Assembly: GCA_934747765.1 (NCBI GenBank)
Contig: CAKVGZ010000003.1
Span: forward strand, 1 to 64,000
From: an uncultured Clostridia bacterium
Lineage (GTDB): Bacteria; Bacillota; Clostridia; Christensenellales; UBA1242
Direction: 5' to 3'
DNA: 64,000 bases
Shown: one piece after another, positions 1 to 8,896 of the stretch
Layout of the letters: each line of letters starts with the position of its first letter
Numbering within the stretch: position 1 is the first letter of the stretch
Translations under genes and position numbers: made by a program
The notes under the pieces: model-generated
The model's database searches: none
What the model saw: only the letters and a program-made list of their open reading frames with translations
What the model was told of the DNA's origin: nothing

Positions 1-31
1 GAACAGAGGTTCCCAAGCGAAAGCGAAAAAG

Positions 32-53
32 AAAACACCCGAAAGGGTGTTTT
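32..53 (-). terminator. Intrinsic terminator of tRNA-Gly
   Basis: A 9-bp stem (AAAACACCC / GGGTGTTTT) with a 4-nt loop lies directly downstream of the tRNA on the minus strand and is followed by CTTTTT in that direction. Confidence 0.8.
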
Positions 54-56
54 GTT

Positions 57-130
57 TGGAGCGGGTGAAGGGAATCGGACCCTCGCAGCCAGCTTGGAAG
101 GCTGGAACTCTACCACTGAGCTACACCCGC
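57..130 (-). tRNA. tRNA-Gly(TCC)
   Basis: The minus strand folds as a complete cloverleaf. The acceptor GCGGGTG pairs with CACCCGC, the D-arm is TAGCTCAGTGGTAGA, the anticodon stem CCAGC/GCTGG encloses loop CTTCCAA (anticodon TCC), and the T-loop is GTTCGATTC-like. The 3' CCA is encoded. An intrinsic terminator follows at 32-53. Confidence 0.95.
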
Positions 131-235
131 ATATTTAGTTTGCGAAATGAATGATATCAAATTGTTTCGATTTTGTCAACTGTTTTTCAAAAGTTTTTAT
201 TGACTTTTATGCAAGTTATGTTAACATAAAAGTAT

Positions 236-1246
236 ATGAGCAGAAAAGAGAAATTGTCACAAAAAAAACCACTTTATCTTAATCCTGTTGATGAGAACTA
301 CAGAAGTTTGAAAACGTCGGCATTGATTTCAATTACACTTTACGTCATTGCAGTTCTGTCTGCAATCCTGCCAAAGAATAAATACATCAATCCTGGTGTT
401 AACGAAAAAACCAACTTTGTTGTTGCGCATGCTGGCGGAGCCATGGAAAATGGTGGAAAAACAAAAAAATATTTGAATTCGGTGGAAGGATTTGTTGCAA
501 ATTACAAAGATGGAACAAGAATGTTTGAATATGACCTTGTTTTTTCGAAGGAAGGCAAACTTGTTGGAACACACAAATTTGAATATCTTTCGGGTTACAG
601 TTTAGAAAATCGAATTCCTTATGACCAATATATGAAAACAAAAATTGATGGAAAGTTCACTGGAATTACTGAAGAAAAACTTTTTGACCTTATTCGCAGT
701 TATCCAGATGCGCAATTTATTATTGACACGAAAGAAAAAGACCCTTTTCTTGTTTATTCCAGAATAATTGACCTTGCAAAAGAAAAAAATATTGACATCT
801 CAAGTTCCATTATTCCATTTGTGTTTTCTGAAAAAATGTTGGATTTGTTGAATGAAAAATATGATTTCAAAGAAATGATGTATTCGAATTACAAAAATCA
901 TAAAACAACAAAAGAACTTTTGAACATAATCAAAGATTGTTCTAAAATAAAATATCTTCACATTTTCCCTTATGATTTTTTGTTTAAAGACATTGACCAA
1001 TTTAACAAATTAGGGATTCGAGTGTTTGCACACATGGACAAAAGTGATGTTGGCAGAACTGCACTTGCCTATGGATGCACAGGAATATTTTCTGACGATA
1101 TTTCCGAAAAGGAATTCAAACAAAAACATTATTCATTTTTGAAATCTAAACTTGGCTGTGAAAATAATTTTTCTTATTCACCTGTGGATAGGAATTTGCC
1201 AGTTATCAATCAAAAGAAAATTTCTCGTGGATTTCAATTTCAATAA
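236..1246 (+). CDS. Membrane-anchored GDPD/PI-PLC-like phosphodiesterase
   Basis: This 336-aa protein has one N-terminal transmembrane segment (about residues 27-45) and then a TIM-barrel-like domain. The domain resembles glycerophosphodiester phosphodiesterases: VAHAGG near residue 62, FEYDL near 96 and GTHKF near 109 stand where the family has HRG, E-x-D and HD. Known GDPDs hydrolyse glycerophosphodiesters outside the membrane. The HD pair appears as H-K here, so substrate and activity are uncertain. There is no clear Shine-Dalgarno site. TTGACT (200-205) and TAACAT (222-227) form a possible promoter with an 8-nt gap to the ATG, so the mRNA may be leaderless. The 3' end overlaps the convergent glycosyltransferase by 7 bp. 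Confidence 0.7.
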   Translation: MSRKEKLSQKKPLYLNPVDENYRSLKTSALISITLYVIAVLSAILPKNKYINPGVNEKTNFVVAHAGGAMENGGKTKKYLNSVEGFVANYKDGTRMFEYDLVFSKEGKLVGTHKFEYLSGYSLENRIPYDQYMKTKIDGKFTGITEEKLFDLIRSYPDAQFIIDTKEKDPFLVYSRIIDLAKEKNIDISSSIIPFVFSEKMLDLLNEKYDFKEMMYSNYKNHKTTKELLNIIKDCSKIKYLHIFPYDFLFKDIDQFNKLGIRVFAHMDKSDVGRTALAYGCTGIFSDDISEKEFKQKHYSFLKSKLGCENNFSYSPVDRNLPVINQKKISRGFQFQ

Positions 1247-2292
1247 AGAAATTTTTCGTTGTGTTGTATGCTTTGGTGATTTGGATTTATTTGTTTTGCT
1301 TTTTCATGATAAAATCTTGAAAGTTCCAAATTGTTTTGCATATAGCAAATGACAGACAACTGAATATATGGGATGAAATCGTAATAGGCGTCTTCAACAA
1401 AGGCGCCTTTTTCGTGCTCTTTTTCACACATTAATGCGCATTTGAACCAGAATTTTGCTTCATCCAAGTTTTGTTGCATAAATAGTTCGCCAAGTCTGCA
1501 ACAAATTTCTGCGTTTGGACTGGAAAAATTCATGCTGTCTAATAATATTTTGAGAGCATTTTTGTTATCTCCAAGATAGATGTAGCAATCTGAGATTATC
1601 TCGTGAGCGTCAACAACATTTGGAAGAAAAAGATTATCCATTTTCAAATATCTTTTCATTGTCTGAATGCAGTTTTTATATTGGGCATTATAGAATAATT
1701 CGCGAGCAAAATAGAATGTTTCGCGAGAGGAAAGAATTGCACCTTCTTTAATTTTCTTTTTGTAGATTTTCAAGTTTCGTTTTGGGTCACTATGTTTGAT
1801 TTTTTTGTGAAAAATTTCTATATCTGAATATTCAATTCTTCCAAAAGCAGGAATTGCTTCATGAATAAATCCAACAAACCTATATCCTAAACTGCGTTTA
1901 AAAATTCTTTCTCGATAGTAAGAAAAAGTTGAATTATTCATTTCATCAAAGGCTATCACATATTTAAGCATGTATAGGTCTGCAAACAAATTTTGTTTCA
2001 GCTTATTGATTTTTTTTATGTTTTCATCAGAAACAACATCGTCAGCATCGAGCCACATCAAATATTCTCCGCTTGCCTTTTCAAGTGAAAAATTTCGAGC
2101 ATCTGAAAAATTGTCGTTCCAAACAAAATCAAAAACGTGATTTGTATATTTTTTTGCAATTTCTTTTGTTGAATCTGTTGAGCCAGTGTCAACAATAATT
2201 ATTTCGTCGGCAAATTGTTTTGCGCAAGTCAAACAGCGGTCGAGAGTTTCTTCTTCATTCTTAACAATCATGCATAAACTTAATTTAATCAT
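1240..2292 (-). CDS. Family 2 glycosyltransferase with C-terminal TPR-like region
   Basis: This 350-aa protein starts LSLCMIVKNEEETLDRCL, has IIIVDTGSTDST at the nucleotide-binding fold and LDADD as the DxD metal/sugar-nucleotide motif near residue 90. These are typical of GT-A fold family 2 enzymes. The C-terminal half (about 200-345) is helical and TPR-like (FYFARELFYNAQYKNCI, ALKILLDSMNFSS). Together this is the common SunS/TPR-glycosyltransferase arrangement in Bacillota. Acceptor and sugar are unknown. The start was set at 2292, not the longer in-frame ATG at 2310, because a TATTCT -10 box (2304-2299) ends 6 nt before it. It is divergent from the TrmH-family gene and convergent with the GDPD-like gene. 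Confidence 0.85.
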   Translation of the reverse strand: MIKLSLCMIVKNEEETLDRCLTCAKQFADEIIIVDTGSTDSTKEIAKKYTNHVFDFVWNDNFSDARNFSLEKASGEYLMWLDADDVVSDENIKKINKLKQNLFADLYMLKYVIAFDEMNNSTFSYYRERIFKRSLGYRFVGFIHEAIPAFGRIEYSDIEIFHKKIKHSDPKRNLKIYKKKIKEGAILSSRETFYFARELFYNAQYKNCIQTMKRYLKMDNLFLPNVVDAHEIISDCYIYLGDNKNALKILLDSMNFSSPNAEICCRLGELFMQQNLDEAKFWFKCALMCEKEHEKGAFVEDAYYDFIPYIQLSVICYMQNNLELSRFYHEKAKQINPNHQSIQHNEKFLY

Positions 2293-2298
2293 ATTTTT

Positions 2299-2304
2299 AG
2301 AATA
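2299..2304 (-). promoter_or_regulatory. -10 box for leaderless glycosyltransferase mRNA
   Basis: TATTCT on the minus strand is separated from the ATG at 2292 by 6 nt (AAAAAT). Transcription starting 7 nt after the -10 box would begin at the A of the start codon. No Shine-Dalgarno site exists. Confidence 0.65.
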
Positions 2305-2342
2305 TGTCATTCAAATTCTTTTTGTTATTTGAAATTTTATTG

Positions 2343-2348
2343 TATAAT
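2343..2348 (+). promoter_or_regulatory. -10 box for leaderless TrmH-family mRNA
   Basis: A consensus TATAAT is followed by 6 nt (ATGCTC) and ATG at 2355. It lies about 40 bp from the divergent TATTCT box, forming a compact two-way promoter region. Confidence 0.7.
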
Positions 2349-2354
2349 ATGCTC

Positions 2355-3080
2355 ATGATTATTTCTTCGCAATCAAATCAGCAAATTAAGGAGATTAAAA
2401 AACTGAAATCTGAAAAAGGATTTTTGTTTTTGGATAATCCAAAATTAATTGATGAAGCGATTATGTCGGGCGCGGAAGTTGTTAAAATTGTCATTGAAGA
2501 AGGAAAAGAGGAAAAGTTTTCGCATTTAAATCAGTTTGATTTTCTTGTTGCATCAAAAGATGTTTTTAAATCCATTTCGTCTGCAACAACTTCTCAAGGT
2601 GCTCTTGCAATTGTGAAATATAATCAACAATCTTTCAGACCTCCATCTGGAAACTTTCTTGTCTTAGACGAAGTTCAAGACCCAGGAAACGTGGGAACTT
2701 TAATTCGTTCGGCGCTTGCATTTGGATTTTTGGATGTGTATTTAATTAACTGCGCAAGTCCGACAAATGAAAAAGTTGCCCGAAGCACCATGGGGGCGCT
2801 TTTCAAAGTTAATGTGTTTGAAATTGGAAGAGATGAATTCATAAGACATTTCGATGGCAAAAATTTGATTTGTGGAGTTGTGGACGGGAAAGATATAACT
2901 CAAACAAATTTTCACTTCCCATGCGGAGTTGTTGTGGGCAACGAAGGAAACGGCGTTTCCGAAAAAGTTAAAGATATTTGCCAAAAAGTCACAATCCCAA
3001 TGAACGAAGGGGTTGAAAGCTTGAACGCTTCGGTTGCGGGAAGCATATTAATGTTTAAAATTAAAGGAGATACAAAATGA
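2355..3080 (+). CDS. TrmH/SpoU-family rRNA 2'-O-ribose methyltransferase
   Basis: This 241-aa protein has a substrate-binding N-terminal region (about 1-90). The SPOUT trefoil-knot domain follows: motif 1 is LVLDEVQDPGNVGTLIRSA, motif 2 is VVGNEGNGVS and motif 3 is IPMNEGVESLNASVAGSIL. The family uses SAM to methylate 2'-OH of ribose in 23S rRNA or tRNA, and the exact target cannot be told from sequence. ATG 2355 is chosen because a TATAAT box ends 6 nt upstream. Longer in-frame starts (2304, 2349) would lie upstream of, or right against, the promoter. The stop overlaps the yebC start by 4 bp (ATGA), so the two are translationally coupled. Confidence 0.9.
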   Translation: MIISSQSNQQIKEIKKLKSEKGFLFLDNPKLIDEAIMSGAEVVKIVIEEGKEEKFSHLNQFDFLVASKDVFKSISSATTSQGALAIVKYNQQSFRPPSGNFLVLDEVQDPGNVGTLIRSALAFGFLDVYLINCASPTNEKVARSTMGALFKVNVFEIGRDEFIRHFDGKNLICGVVDGKDITQTNFHFPCGVVVGNEGNGVSEKVKDICQKVTIPMNEGVESLNASVAGSILMFKIKGDTK

Positions 3081-3799
3081 GCGGACACAGTAAGTGGCAC
3101 AACATAAAAAATGCAAAGGAAAAATCTGACGCACAAAAAGGAAAAATTTTCACAAAAATTGGAAGAGAAATTGCTGTTGCAGTTAAAGCAGGCGGAGCAG
3201 ACCCAGACACAAATGGCAAACTTAAAGACCTTATTTTAAAAGCAAAACAAAACAACATGCCAAATGACACAATTGCAAGAAGCATAAAAAAAGCAAGTGG
3301 CGAACTTGGAAACATCAACTATGAAGACTGCAGTTATGAGGGTTATGGCGTTGGAGGAAGCGCTGTTATTGTTAAATGTTTGACAGATAATAAAAACAGA
3401 ACAGCAGGCGATGTTCGCCATGCTTTTGACAAATTTGGTGGGTCGCTTGGAGCACTAGGTTGTGTTCAATTCATGTTTGACCGAAAAGGTGTGCTTGTTT
3501 TGGATAAAGGCAACTTGACGGAAGATGATGTTCTTATGATGGCTCTTGAAGCAGATGCAGAAGATGTTAAAGATGAGGGAGATGTTTTTGAAATCATAAC
3601 TGCGCCCGAAAAATTGGCTGACGTGAAAATTAAACTTGAAAAAGACGGCCTAAGTTTCATTTCTTCTGAAGTTGAATTTATTCCGCAAAACTGTGTTGAC
3701 CTTGACGAAAAGCAACTTGACACATTCCAAAAAATGGTTGACAAACTTGAAGAAAGTGATGACGTCCAAGAAGTTATCCATAATGTAAATATCGATTAA
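3077..3799 (+). CDS. yebC: YebC/PmpR-family translation or transcription factor
   Basis: This 240-aa protein begins MSGHSKWHNIKNAKEKSDAQ, the hallmark N-terminus of the family, and has the usual full length. YebC-type proteins were described as DNA-binding regulators and more recently as ribosome-associated factors that ease proline-rich stalling, so the precise role here is open. AAAGGAG lies just upstream inside the end of the TrmH-family gene. A strong intrinsic terminator follows. Confidence 0.93.
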   Translation: MSGHSKWHNIKNAKEKSDAQKGKIFTKIGREIAVAVKAGGADPDTNGKLKDLILKAKQNNMPNDTIARSIKKASGELGNINYEDCSYEGYGVGGSAVIVKCLTDNKNRTAGDVRHAFDKFGGSLGALGCVQFMFDRKGVLVLDKGNLTEDDVLMMALEADAEDVKDEGDVFEIITAPEKLADVKIKLEKDGLSFISSEVEFIPQNCVDLDEKQLDTFQKMVDKLEESDDVQEVIHNVNID

Positions 3800-3800
3800 A

Positions 3801-3827
3801 AAAAAGCACGTTATGTGCTTTTTTTTT
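3801..3827 (+). terminator. Intrinsic terminator after yebC
   Basis: The stem AAAAAGCAC / GTGCTTTTT with a 5-nt loop is followed by a T tract. It lies between yebC and the convergent hemZ gene and can work on both strands. Confidence 0.85.
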
Positions 3828-3860
3828 ATTGCCCATTTAGATCAATTTTGTTTGGGCAAA

Positions 3861-5249
3861 TTATTTAAACAATTCTTGTTTTCGTTCAATCATTTCATCA
3901 ATTCTTGAGATGTAATCTTCAATAAATTTTACGTTACAACATCTTTCAATTCGGTTTTCAAGTGAAAAAACTCTTTTTGAAATTGCATTTGCTCCGCATG
4001 CAAGAACACTGCAAGTTTCTTCCATGCTGTCGACGTTGAAGATGCAAACATGGCCTTTTTGCGTGTAACCAACATTTTCTAGCCCCAAAGGGGTGTTCTT
4101 TTGTTTGTAGAGATAATATGGATGATAACCTTCTTCCAAAAGTCTTCTGTTTGAATAGTCAATCATTTTTTTAACTTCTTCGGGTGGAGGGCAGTTGAAA
4201 GATTGAGTTTCGTTGTTTTTGATGGCTTCGTTTGTGAGGTTAGATCCGCGTTTGAGAGCCAAGGTGTGCACTGTTAAATTTGCTGGAGCCATTTCAATTG
4301 CTGTTTCAATCGATTTTTTGAAGTTGGCGAATTTTTCACCTGGAAGACCCGCAATCAAATCTATGTTGATGTCAAATCCAAATTCCATGGCAAGCATATA
4401 TGCAGAAACAACGTCTTTGACCGTGTGATTGCGCCCAATTTGTTTGAGCGTTTTTTCGCAAAATGTTTGTGGATTGACGCAAATACGAGTTACATTGTTT
4501 CTCTTAAGCACTTCCAATTTTTCACGTGAGATTGTGTCTGGACGGCCTGCTTCAACTGTGAATTCTACGGATGGATATGTGAGTTTTCCAAGAATAAGTT
4601 CCAATTCTTCTGCCGACAAAACAGTGGGCGTTCCTCCGCCCATGTATATTGAACGAACAATCAAATTTTTTTCTGAAATTATTTTTTTGACACTGTCAAT
4701 CTCTTTCAGCAAGCATTCAAGATAAGGACTTATTTTTGATTTCACTTGGTCGAATTGAGATGAAATGAAACTGCAATATCTGCATCGGCTTGGACAAATT
4801 GGAATGTTTATGAAAATGTCAACAAGATTGTCGTTTCTGATGATGCAATTTTGATTGGATATTGTGTCTTTGACCAATTTTGCTTTTTGCTCGGAAAGAT
4901 GATAATCTTTCATTAACGTTTCTTTTAGAAGATATTTTGGAACACCTTTTTCCAAAAGGTCATAGCCAATTTTTGTTGGACGAACTCCCGTTATTGAACC
5001 CCATTCAAAGGTTTTTTTGAAGTAGTCGGAAAGGGCAAGATATAAAGCATTTTTTTCATCACTTTTTCGTTTTTCAAGTGACAAAGGAAATTCATATTTT
5101 TTATCGTTGATAACAACAACATTTTTTCCATTTAAAGCCTCAAAAACAATTTTGTTTGTGTCTTCTTCCGCATCAAATGTTGGGAAAAAAAGACTGGCAA
5201 TTTCGCCAAGTTCTTTTTCATATTCAGTTCCGATGTACTTTATTTCCAT
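3861..5249 (-). CDS. hemZ: HemZ-like radical SAM coproporphyrinogen III dehydrogenase
   Basis: This 462-aa protein has an N-terminal extension and the HemZ signature SITGVRPTKIGYDLL near residue 82. The radical SAM cluster is CPSRCRYC (CxxxCxxC) near residue 151, followed by YMGGGTPTVL. HemZ and HemW are related. The GVRPTK region and the length point to HemZ, known for oxygen-independent coproporphyrinogen oxidation, though a HemW-type heme chaperone role is possible. It starts 1 nt after the recJ stop and is probably co-transcribed with recJ. Confidence 0.85.
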   Translation of the reverse strand: MEIKYIGTEYEKELGEIASLFFPTFDAEEDTNKIVFEALNGKNVVVINDKKYEFPLSLEKRKSDEKNALYLALSDYFKKTFEWGSITGVRPTKIGYDLLEKGVPKYLLKETLMKDYHLSEQKAKLVKDTISNQNCIIRNDNLVDIFINIPICPSRCRYCSFISSQFDQVKSKISPYLECLLKEIDSVKKIISEKNLIVRSIYMGGGTPTVLSAEELELILGKLTYPSVEFTVEAGRPDTISREKLEVLKRNNVTRICVNPQTFCEKTLKQIGRNHTVKDVVSAYMLAMEFGFDINIDLIAGLPGEKFANFKKSIETAIEMAPANLTVHTLALKRGSNLTNEAIKNNETQSFNCPPPEEVKKMIDYSNRRLLEEGYHPYYLYKQKNTPLGLENVGYTQKGHVCIFNVDSMEETCSVLACGANAISKRVFSLENRIERCCNVKFIEDYISRIDEMIERKQELFK

Positions 5250-5250
5250 A

Positions 5251-7629
5251 TTATTTACTTACTCTTTTAAGATAATTTATTAAGTTGTATATTTTTGAGT
5301 TTGAAAGTTGAGTTTTTGTTTTATCATTGATCTTCAAGGTGTAAATTTCATCAATTTCAAAACTTATTATTCCCAATTCTTCAAGCACTAGGAAATACAC
5401 ATAAAAATTATTGAAAGATATTTTTGTTATTTTTGTCAATGAATTATATAAATGTGACAAATTTGAAAATGTTTGTTTGTCAAAAATCTTCAATTTAACA
5501 AAGAAATCACTTATAGCATTTCGTGAAAGATTTAGTGTTGTGAAAAGTTTTTTGTTGAAATTTTGTCCTTCAGGAATGTATATTTCACCGTTTGTGTTTC
5601 TTTTTATTTCTGAAAGATATGAACGGTCCATAACTGGGTCTAGAAAAACAATCTTCGAATAGTTTTTGAAAATTTTGAGATTTGTTGGATACAAATACAG
5701 TGCATTATATCCAGAATCTGAAGAGTTGTTGAAAACAAAAAGTTCTGAAATATTTTGACTGCAATATTCAGACACAAAATTTCTGTAAGTTTCGCTTTTT
5801 GAAGTGACAAAGATTGTTCCAAACGGATTTGTTTCGCAACCAGCAACAAGGTCGATAAGCTGTTGTTTGTTATATGAGTTAATTTTGCATTTTTCTTTGT
5901 TGCTCAGATATCTAAATTGTTCGAATATATAGGCGTCAAGTGTTGACGAAAAACTTTTGTCAAGTTCAAATCCACCATCAAAATTTTTGACAATTCCTTT
6001 AATTTGATTTCCTTGTTTGTTTTGAATCTCAAAAATGATGTTTTTTTGCTTAGCATATTTTAATGAAAAATATTTTTCGGTGCAGTTGAAATAAACAAGA
6101 TAGATTCTTCCAATTGCAATGTTGTAATGACATGTGAAATTTTTTAAAACACCAATTTTTGCCTTGTTGGTGGAAATGCGAATCAAAGGTCTAGAATTGT
6201 TAAGCCCAAAAGGTTCAAGTTTTTCAAGGTCTTCAAGAAACTTGTCTGTGATTTGATTTTCATCCATGTCAAGGTCATAATAGGTTATTGGATTGAATGC
6301 CTGCTCGCTGACTTTGTTGAAAATGAAGTTTGTCACCCTTTCGCAAAATTCTGGAAAATATTCTTGTTTCAAACACAAACCCGCTGCCATTTTGTGGCCA
6401 CCAAATGTTTCAAGAATGTCTTGCATGCTGGAAAGAATTTCGTGCACATTCACGTCTGAAAGGCTTCTGGCAGAACCTTTCAAAAGACCGTCTTCCAGCG
6501 AAAACAAAAATGCGGGACGATTGTATGTTTCAACAAGTCGCGCGCAAACAATTCCAAGAATCCCACTGTCCCAAGTTGGGTCGTAGAGGATTATTGCACG
6601 TTCGGAAGAAAGATTTATGTCTTTTAGTTTTTTGACGCAATCATCAAAAACTTTCGAACATAATTGTTGACGGCGAGTGTTGTAGTTGTTGATTTTATCA
6701 AGTTGTTGCTTGAGAATGGCAGGGTCTGTTTCAAGATACAACTTCAAACTGTCCGAAGCTTCGCCCATGCGTCCACTTGAATTTATTTTTGGAGCAATTT
6801 TGAATGCGATATCGGTCGACGTGACTTTTTTCAGAGAAATTTTGTTTTCTCTTAAAAGCATTTTGATTCCAACTGGCAAATAGCTTTCGAAAAGTTCCAT
6901 CCCAAGGGCAACAATCGCTCGATTTTCTTCTGTTAGTGAAACAATGTCGGCAATTGTTGCAATGCTTGCAATTGGCAAAAATTCTTTGCTTTCTTCGTTT
7001 CCAATCAGTGCTTGTGAAACTTTAAGTGCAACGCCAGTTCCACAAAGTTCTTTGAAAGGATATTTTTGATTTTCAAGTTTTGGGTTGATAACAATTGTTG
7101 AAGGAATGACCTCGGGAATTTCGTGATGGTCGGTTATTATAATGTCAATCCCGTTTTCTTTTGCAAATTCAACTTCTTTTGCACAAGAAATTCCGCAGTC
7201 AACGGTTATGATAAGTTCTGGGTTGAATTGTTGCTTCAGTTTTTTGATAACCTCATTTGTCAGTCCATATCCGTCAACAAATCTGTTTGGAAGATAATAG
7301 TCGGCAACTGTTCCAAGTTTTTTCAGTGTCAGAAGCATAATGGCTGTTGCACTGATTCCGTCAACATCATAATCACCAAAAATCAAAATTCGTTTTTTTG
7401 AGTTTACTGCATCAATAATTTTTTTTGTTGCTTGTTCCATTCCAGAAAGCAAAAAAGGGTTGTTGAAATCAGAAAAAGACGGAGAAAAGAATTTTTCAAT
7501 TTTCTCTTTTGTGTCAACCCCTCGTGAAAGAAGAAGTTCAACAACTTTTTCGTTCAAGTTTAGTTCTTTCGATATACTCGAAATTAGCGCAAAGTTTTCC
7601 TTTGCGTTGAAATATTTCTGTTGTTTCAT
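5251..7629 (-). CDS. recJ: Single-stranded-DNA-specific exonuclease RecJ
   Basis: This 792-aa protein has DHH-family motifs: ILIFGDYDVDGISAT (motif I), ITVDCGISC, IITDHHEIP (DHH-like, motif III) and GGHKMAAGL in the DHHA1 domain. An OB-fold and a long extra C-terminal region follow, as in Bacillota RecJ. The family degrades ssDNA 5' to 3' in recombination, mismatch and base-excision repair. AGGA stands upstream of the ATG. A hairpin with T6 lies directly before the start codon and a TATAAT box overlaps its distal arm. Confidence 0.93.
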   Translation of the reverse strand: MKQQKYFNAKENFALISSISKELNLNEKVVELLLSRGVDTKEKIEKFFSPSFSDFNNPFLLSGMEQATKKIIDAVNSKKRILIFGDYDVDGISATAIMLLTLKKLGTVADYYLPNRFVDGYGLTNEVIKKLKQQFNPELIITVDCGISCAKEVEFAKENGIDIIITDHHEIPEVIPSTIVINPKLENQKYPFKELCGTGVALKVSQALIGNEESKEFLPIASIATIADIVSLTEENRAIVALGMELFESYLPVGIKMLLRENKISLKKVTSTDIAFKIAPKINSSGRMGEASDSLKLYLETDPAILKQQLDKINNYNTRRQQLCSKVFDDCVKKLKDINLSSERAIILYDPTWDSGILGIVCARLVETYNRPAFLFSLEDGLLKGSARSLSDVNVHEILSSMQDILETFGGHKMAAGLCLKQEYFPEFCERVTNFIFNKVSEQAFNPITYYDLDMDENQITDKFLEDLEKLEPFGLNNSRPLIRISTNKAKIGVLKNFTCHYNIAIGRIYLVYFNCTEKYFSLKYAKQKNIIFEIQNKQGNQIKGIVKNFDGGFELDKSFSSTLDAYIFEQFRYLSNKEKCKINSYNKQQLIDLVAGCETNPFGTIFVTSKSETYRNFVSEYCSQNISELFVFNNSSDSGYNALYLYPTNLKIFKNYSKIVFLDPVMDRSYLSEIKRNTNGEIYIPEGQNFNKKLFTTLNLSRNAISDFFVKLKIFDKQTFSNLSHLYNSLTKITKISFNNFYVYFLVLEELGIISFEIDEIYTLKINDKTKTQLSNSKIYNLINYLKRVSK

Positions 7630-7635
7630 AAAAAA

Positions 7636-7678
7636 TCCTAATTAATTTTGCACTTTTGTGCATTCACTTAATTAGGAT
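7636..7678 (-). terminator. Hairpin plus T6 directly before recJ ATG
   Basis: Perfect 10-bp arms (TCCTAATTAA / TTAATTAGGA) enclose an inner TGCAC/GTGCA stem. On the minus strand the structure is followed by TTTTTT and then the recJ ATG. It most likely ends transcription from the gene at 7715-8089, and its 3' arm holds the recJ AGGA site. Confidence 0.6.
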
Positions 7679-7682
7679 TATA
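7677..7682 (-). promoter_or_regulatory. recJ -10 box
   Basis: TATAAT on the minus strand overlaps the outer arm of the hairpin at 7636-7678. A transcript starting about 7 nt later would lack most of the 5' arm, leaving the AGGA site accessible. Confidence 0.5.
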
Positions 7683-7714
7683 TCACTTATTTTAATATTT
7701 ACAAATTATTTTCA

Positions 7715-8089
7715 CTAATTTGGTTGATCAAAAAATATGAACATATTTGCAAGTGTTCCGCAACAAATTAGGAAATCTGCATATCTTTTTCGAATATTTT
7801 TTGCATTTACTTCAGTTTTGAGCTCGCCTTTTTCAATCTTGAAATTGTATTGATGAACAACATCGTTTATGCATTGTTTGACGTCTTTTGCGCCAAGTTC
7901 ATAAAGTGTGTTCATGTATCGAAGGGTGTGTTTGTTGTCGCAAAGCAAAATTTTGTTGCCATCCTTTTTCAAAAAGGCACGAATGGCTATCCCGTTTTTT
8001 ATTTCTGCGCCAGTTTTGATTTCAACAAAACTTTCATCTATTTTCAAAATTTCTTTGCTTTGATTTAATGCTTCAATTATTTCTTTCAT
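7715..8089 (-). CDS. Conserved hypothetical protein (DUF1828-like pattern)
   Basis: This 124-aa soluble protein has a segment KILLCDNKHTLRYMNTLYELG that recalls the 'readable/writeable' strand-helix pattern of DUF1828-type proteins. I cannot confirm the family. There is no signal peptide or membrane segment. It is transcribed toward recJ and ends just before the recJ hairpin. No function is assigned. Confidence 0.6.
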   Translation of the reverse strand: MKEIIEALNQSKEILKIDESFVEIKTGAEIKNGIAIRAFLKKDGNKILLCDNKHTLRYMNTLYELGAKDVKQCINDVVHQYNFKIEKGELKTEVNAKNIRKRYADFLICCGTLANMFIFFDQPN

Positions 8090-8213
8090 ATTTCCATTAT
8101 AGCAACATATTTTGCTACTTTCAAGTAATTTTGCTCAAAATTTTCATTAATAATCACTTTTTTTTGTGTTTCAAAATATTTTTTTAAAAGTTATACACTT
8201 TGAAACAAAAGTG

Positions 8214-8222
8214 TGATATAAT
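8214..8222 (+). promoter_or_regulatory. Extended -10 for leaderless ung mRNA
   Basis: TGATATAAT is an extended -10 (TGnTATAAT). It ends 6 nt before the GTG at 8229, and there is no Shine-Dalgarno site between them. Confidence 0.7.
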
Positions 8223-8228
8223 GCAATT

Positions 8229-8888
8229 GTGTTTCCGATAACGAAAAATTGGTTTGAATTGTTGAAAGAAGATTTTGCAAGTGAGGAGTTCAAAAATCTC
8301 CAAAAATTTTTGAATGCAGAATATTCTTCCCACAAAATTTATCCAAAAGTTGAAAATGTTTTTAATGCGCTAAACTTGGTCAAATTTGATGATGTTAAAG
8401 TTGTTATAATTGGTCAGGACCCCTACCATCAACCGGGGCAGGCGCATGGCTTGTGTTTTTCTGTTGAAGAAGGCACGGCTCTTCCTCCTTCGCTTCAAAA
8501 CATATATAAAGAAATTGAAGCGGAAACCGGAAAAAAATCCATAACAAATGGGAACTTGACATTGTGGGCAAAACAAGGAGTGCTTCTGCTGAACAGTGTT
8601 CTGACAGTTCGAGAAAGTTGTCCAAATTCTCATAAAAACAAAGGTTGGGAAAAAATAACACGAAAAGTCATAGATTTGTTAAATCAACGAGATGACCCTG
8701 TGATATTCCTTCTTTGGGGAGCAAATGCAAAAGAAGTTGCAAGCGGAGTTGACAGAACAAAACATTATGTTTTGTCGTGCGCTCATCCAAGTCCGCTTTC
8801 TGCATACAATGGATTTTTTGGATGTGGACATTTTGTTAAAACAAACGAAATTTTGAAAAAGCTTGGAAAAAAAGAAATTGAATGGTGA
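8229..8888 (+). CDS. ung: Uracil-DNA glycosylase
   Basis: This 219-aa protein is a family 1 UDG. It has VVIIGQDPYHQPGQAHGLCF (water-activating loop with the catalytic Asp) and the HPSPLSA minor-groove loop with the catalytic His. It removes uracil from DNA in base-excision repair. The GTG start is fixed by the extended -10 box ending 6 nt upstream, which implies a leaderless transcript. The next gene follows 8 nt after the stop and is probably co-transcribed. Confidence 0.95.
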   Translation: MFPITKNWFELLKEDFASEEFKNLQKFLNAEYSSHKIYPKVENVFNALNLVKFDDVKVVIIGQDPYHQPGQAHGLCFSVEEGTALPPSLQNIYKEIEAETGKKSITNGNLTLWAKQGVLLLNSVLTVRESCPNSHKNKGWEKITRKVIDLLNQRDDPVIFLLWGANAKEVASGVDRTKHYVLSCAHPSPLSAYNGFFGCGHFVKTNEILKKLGKKEIEW

Positions 8889-8896
8889 GGTGAAAA

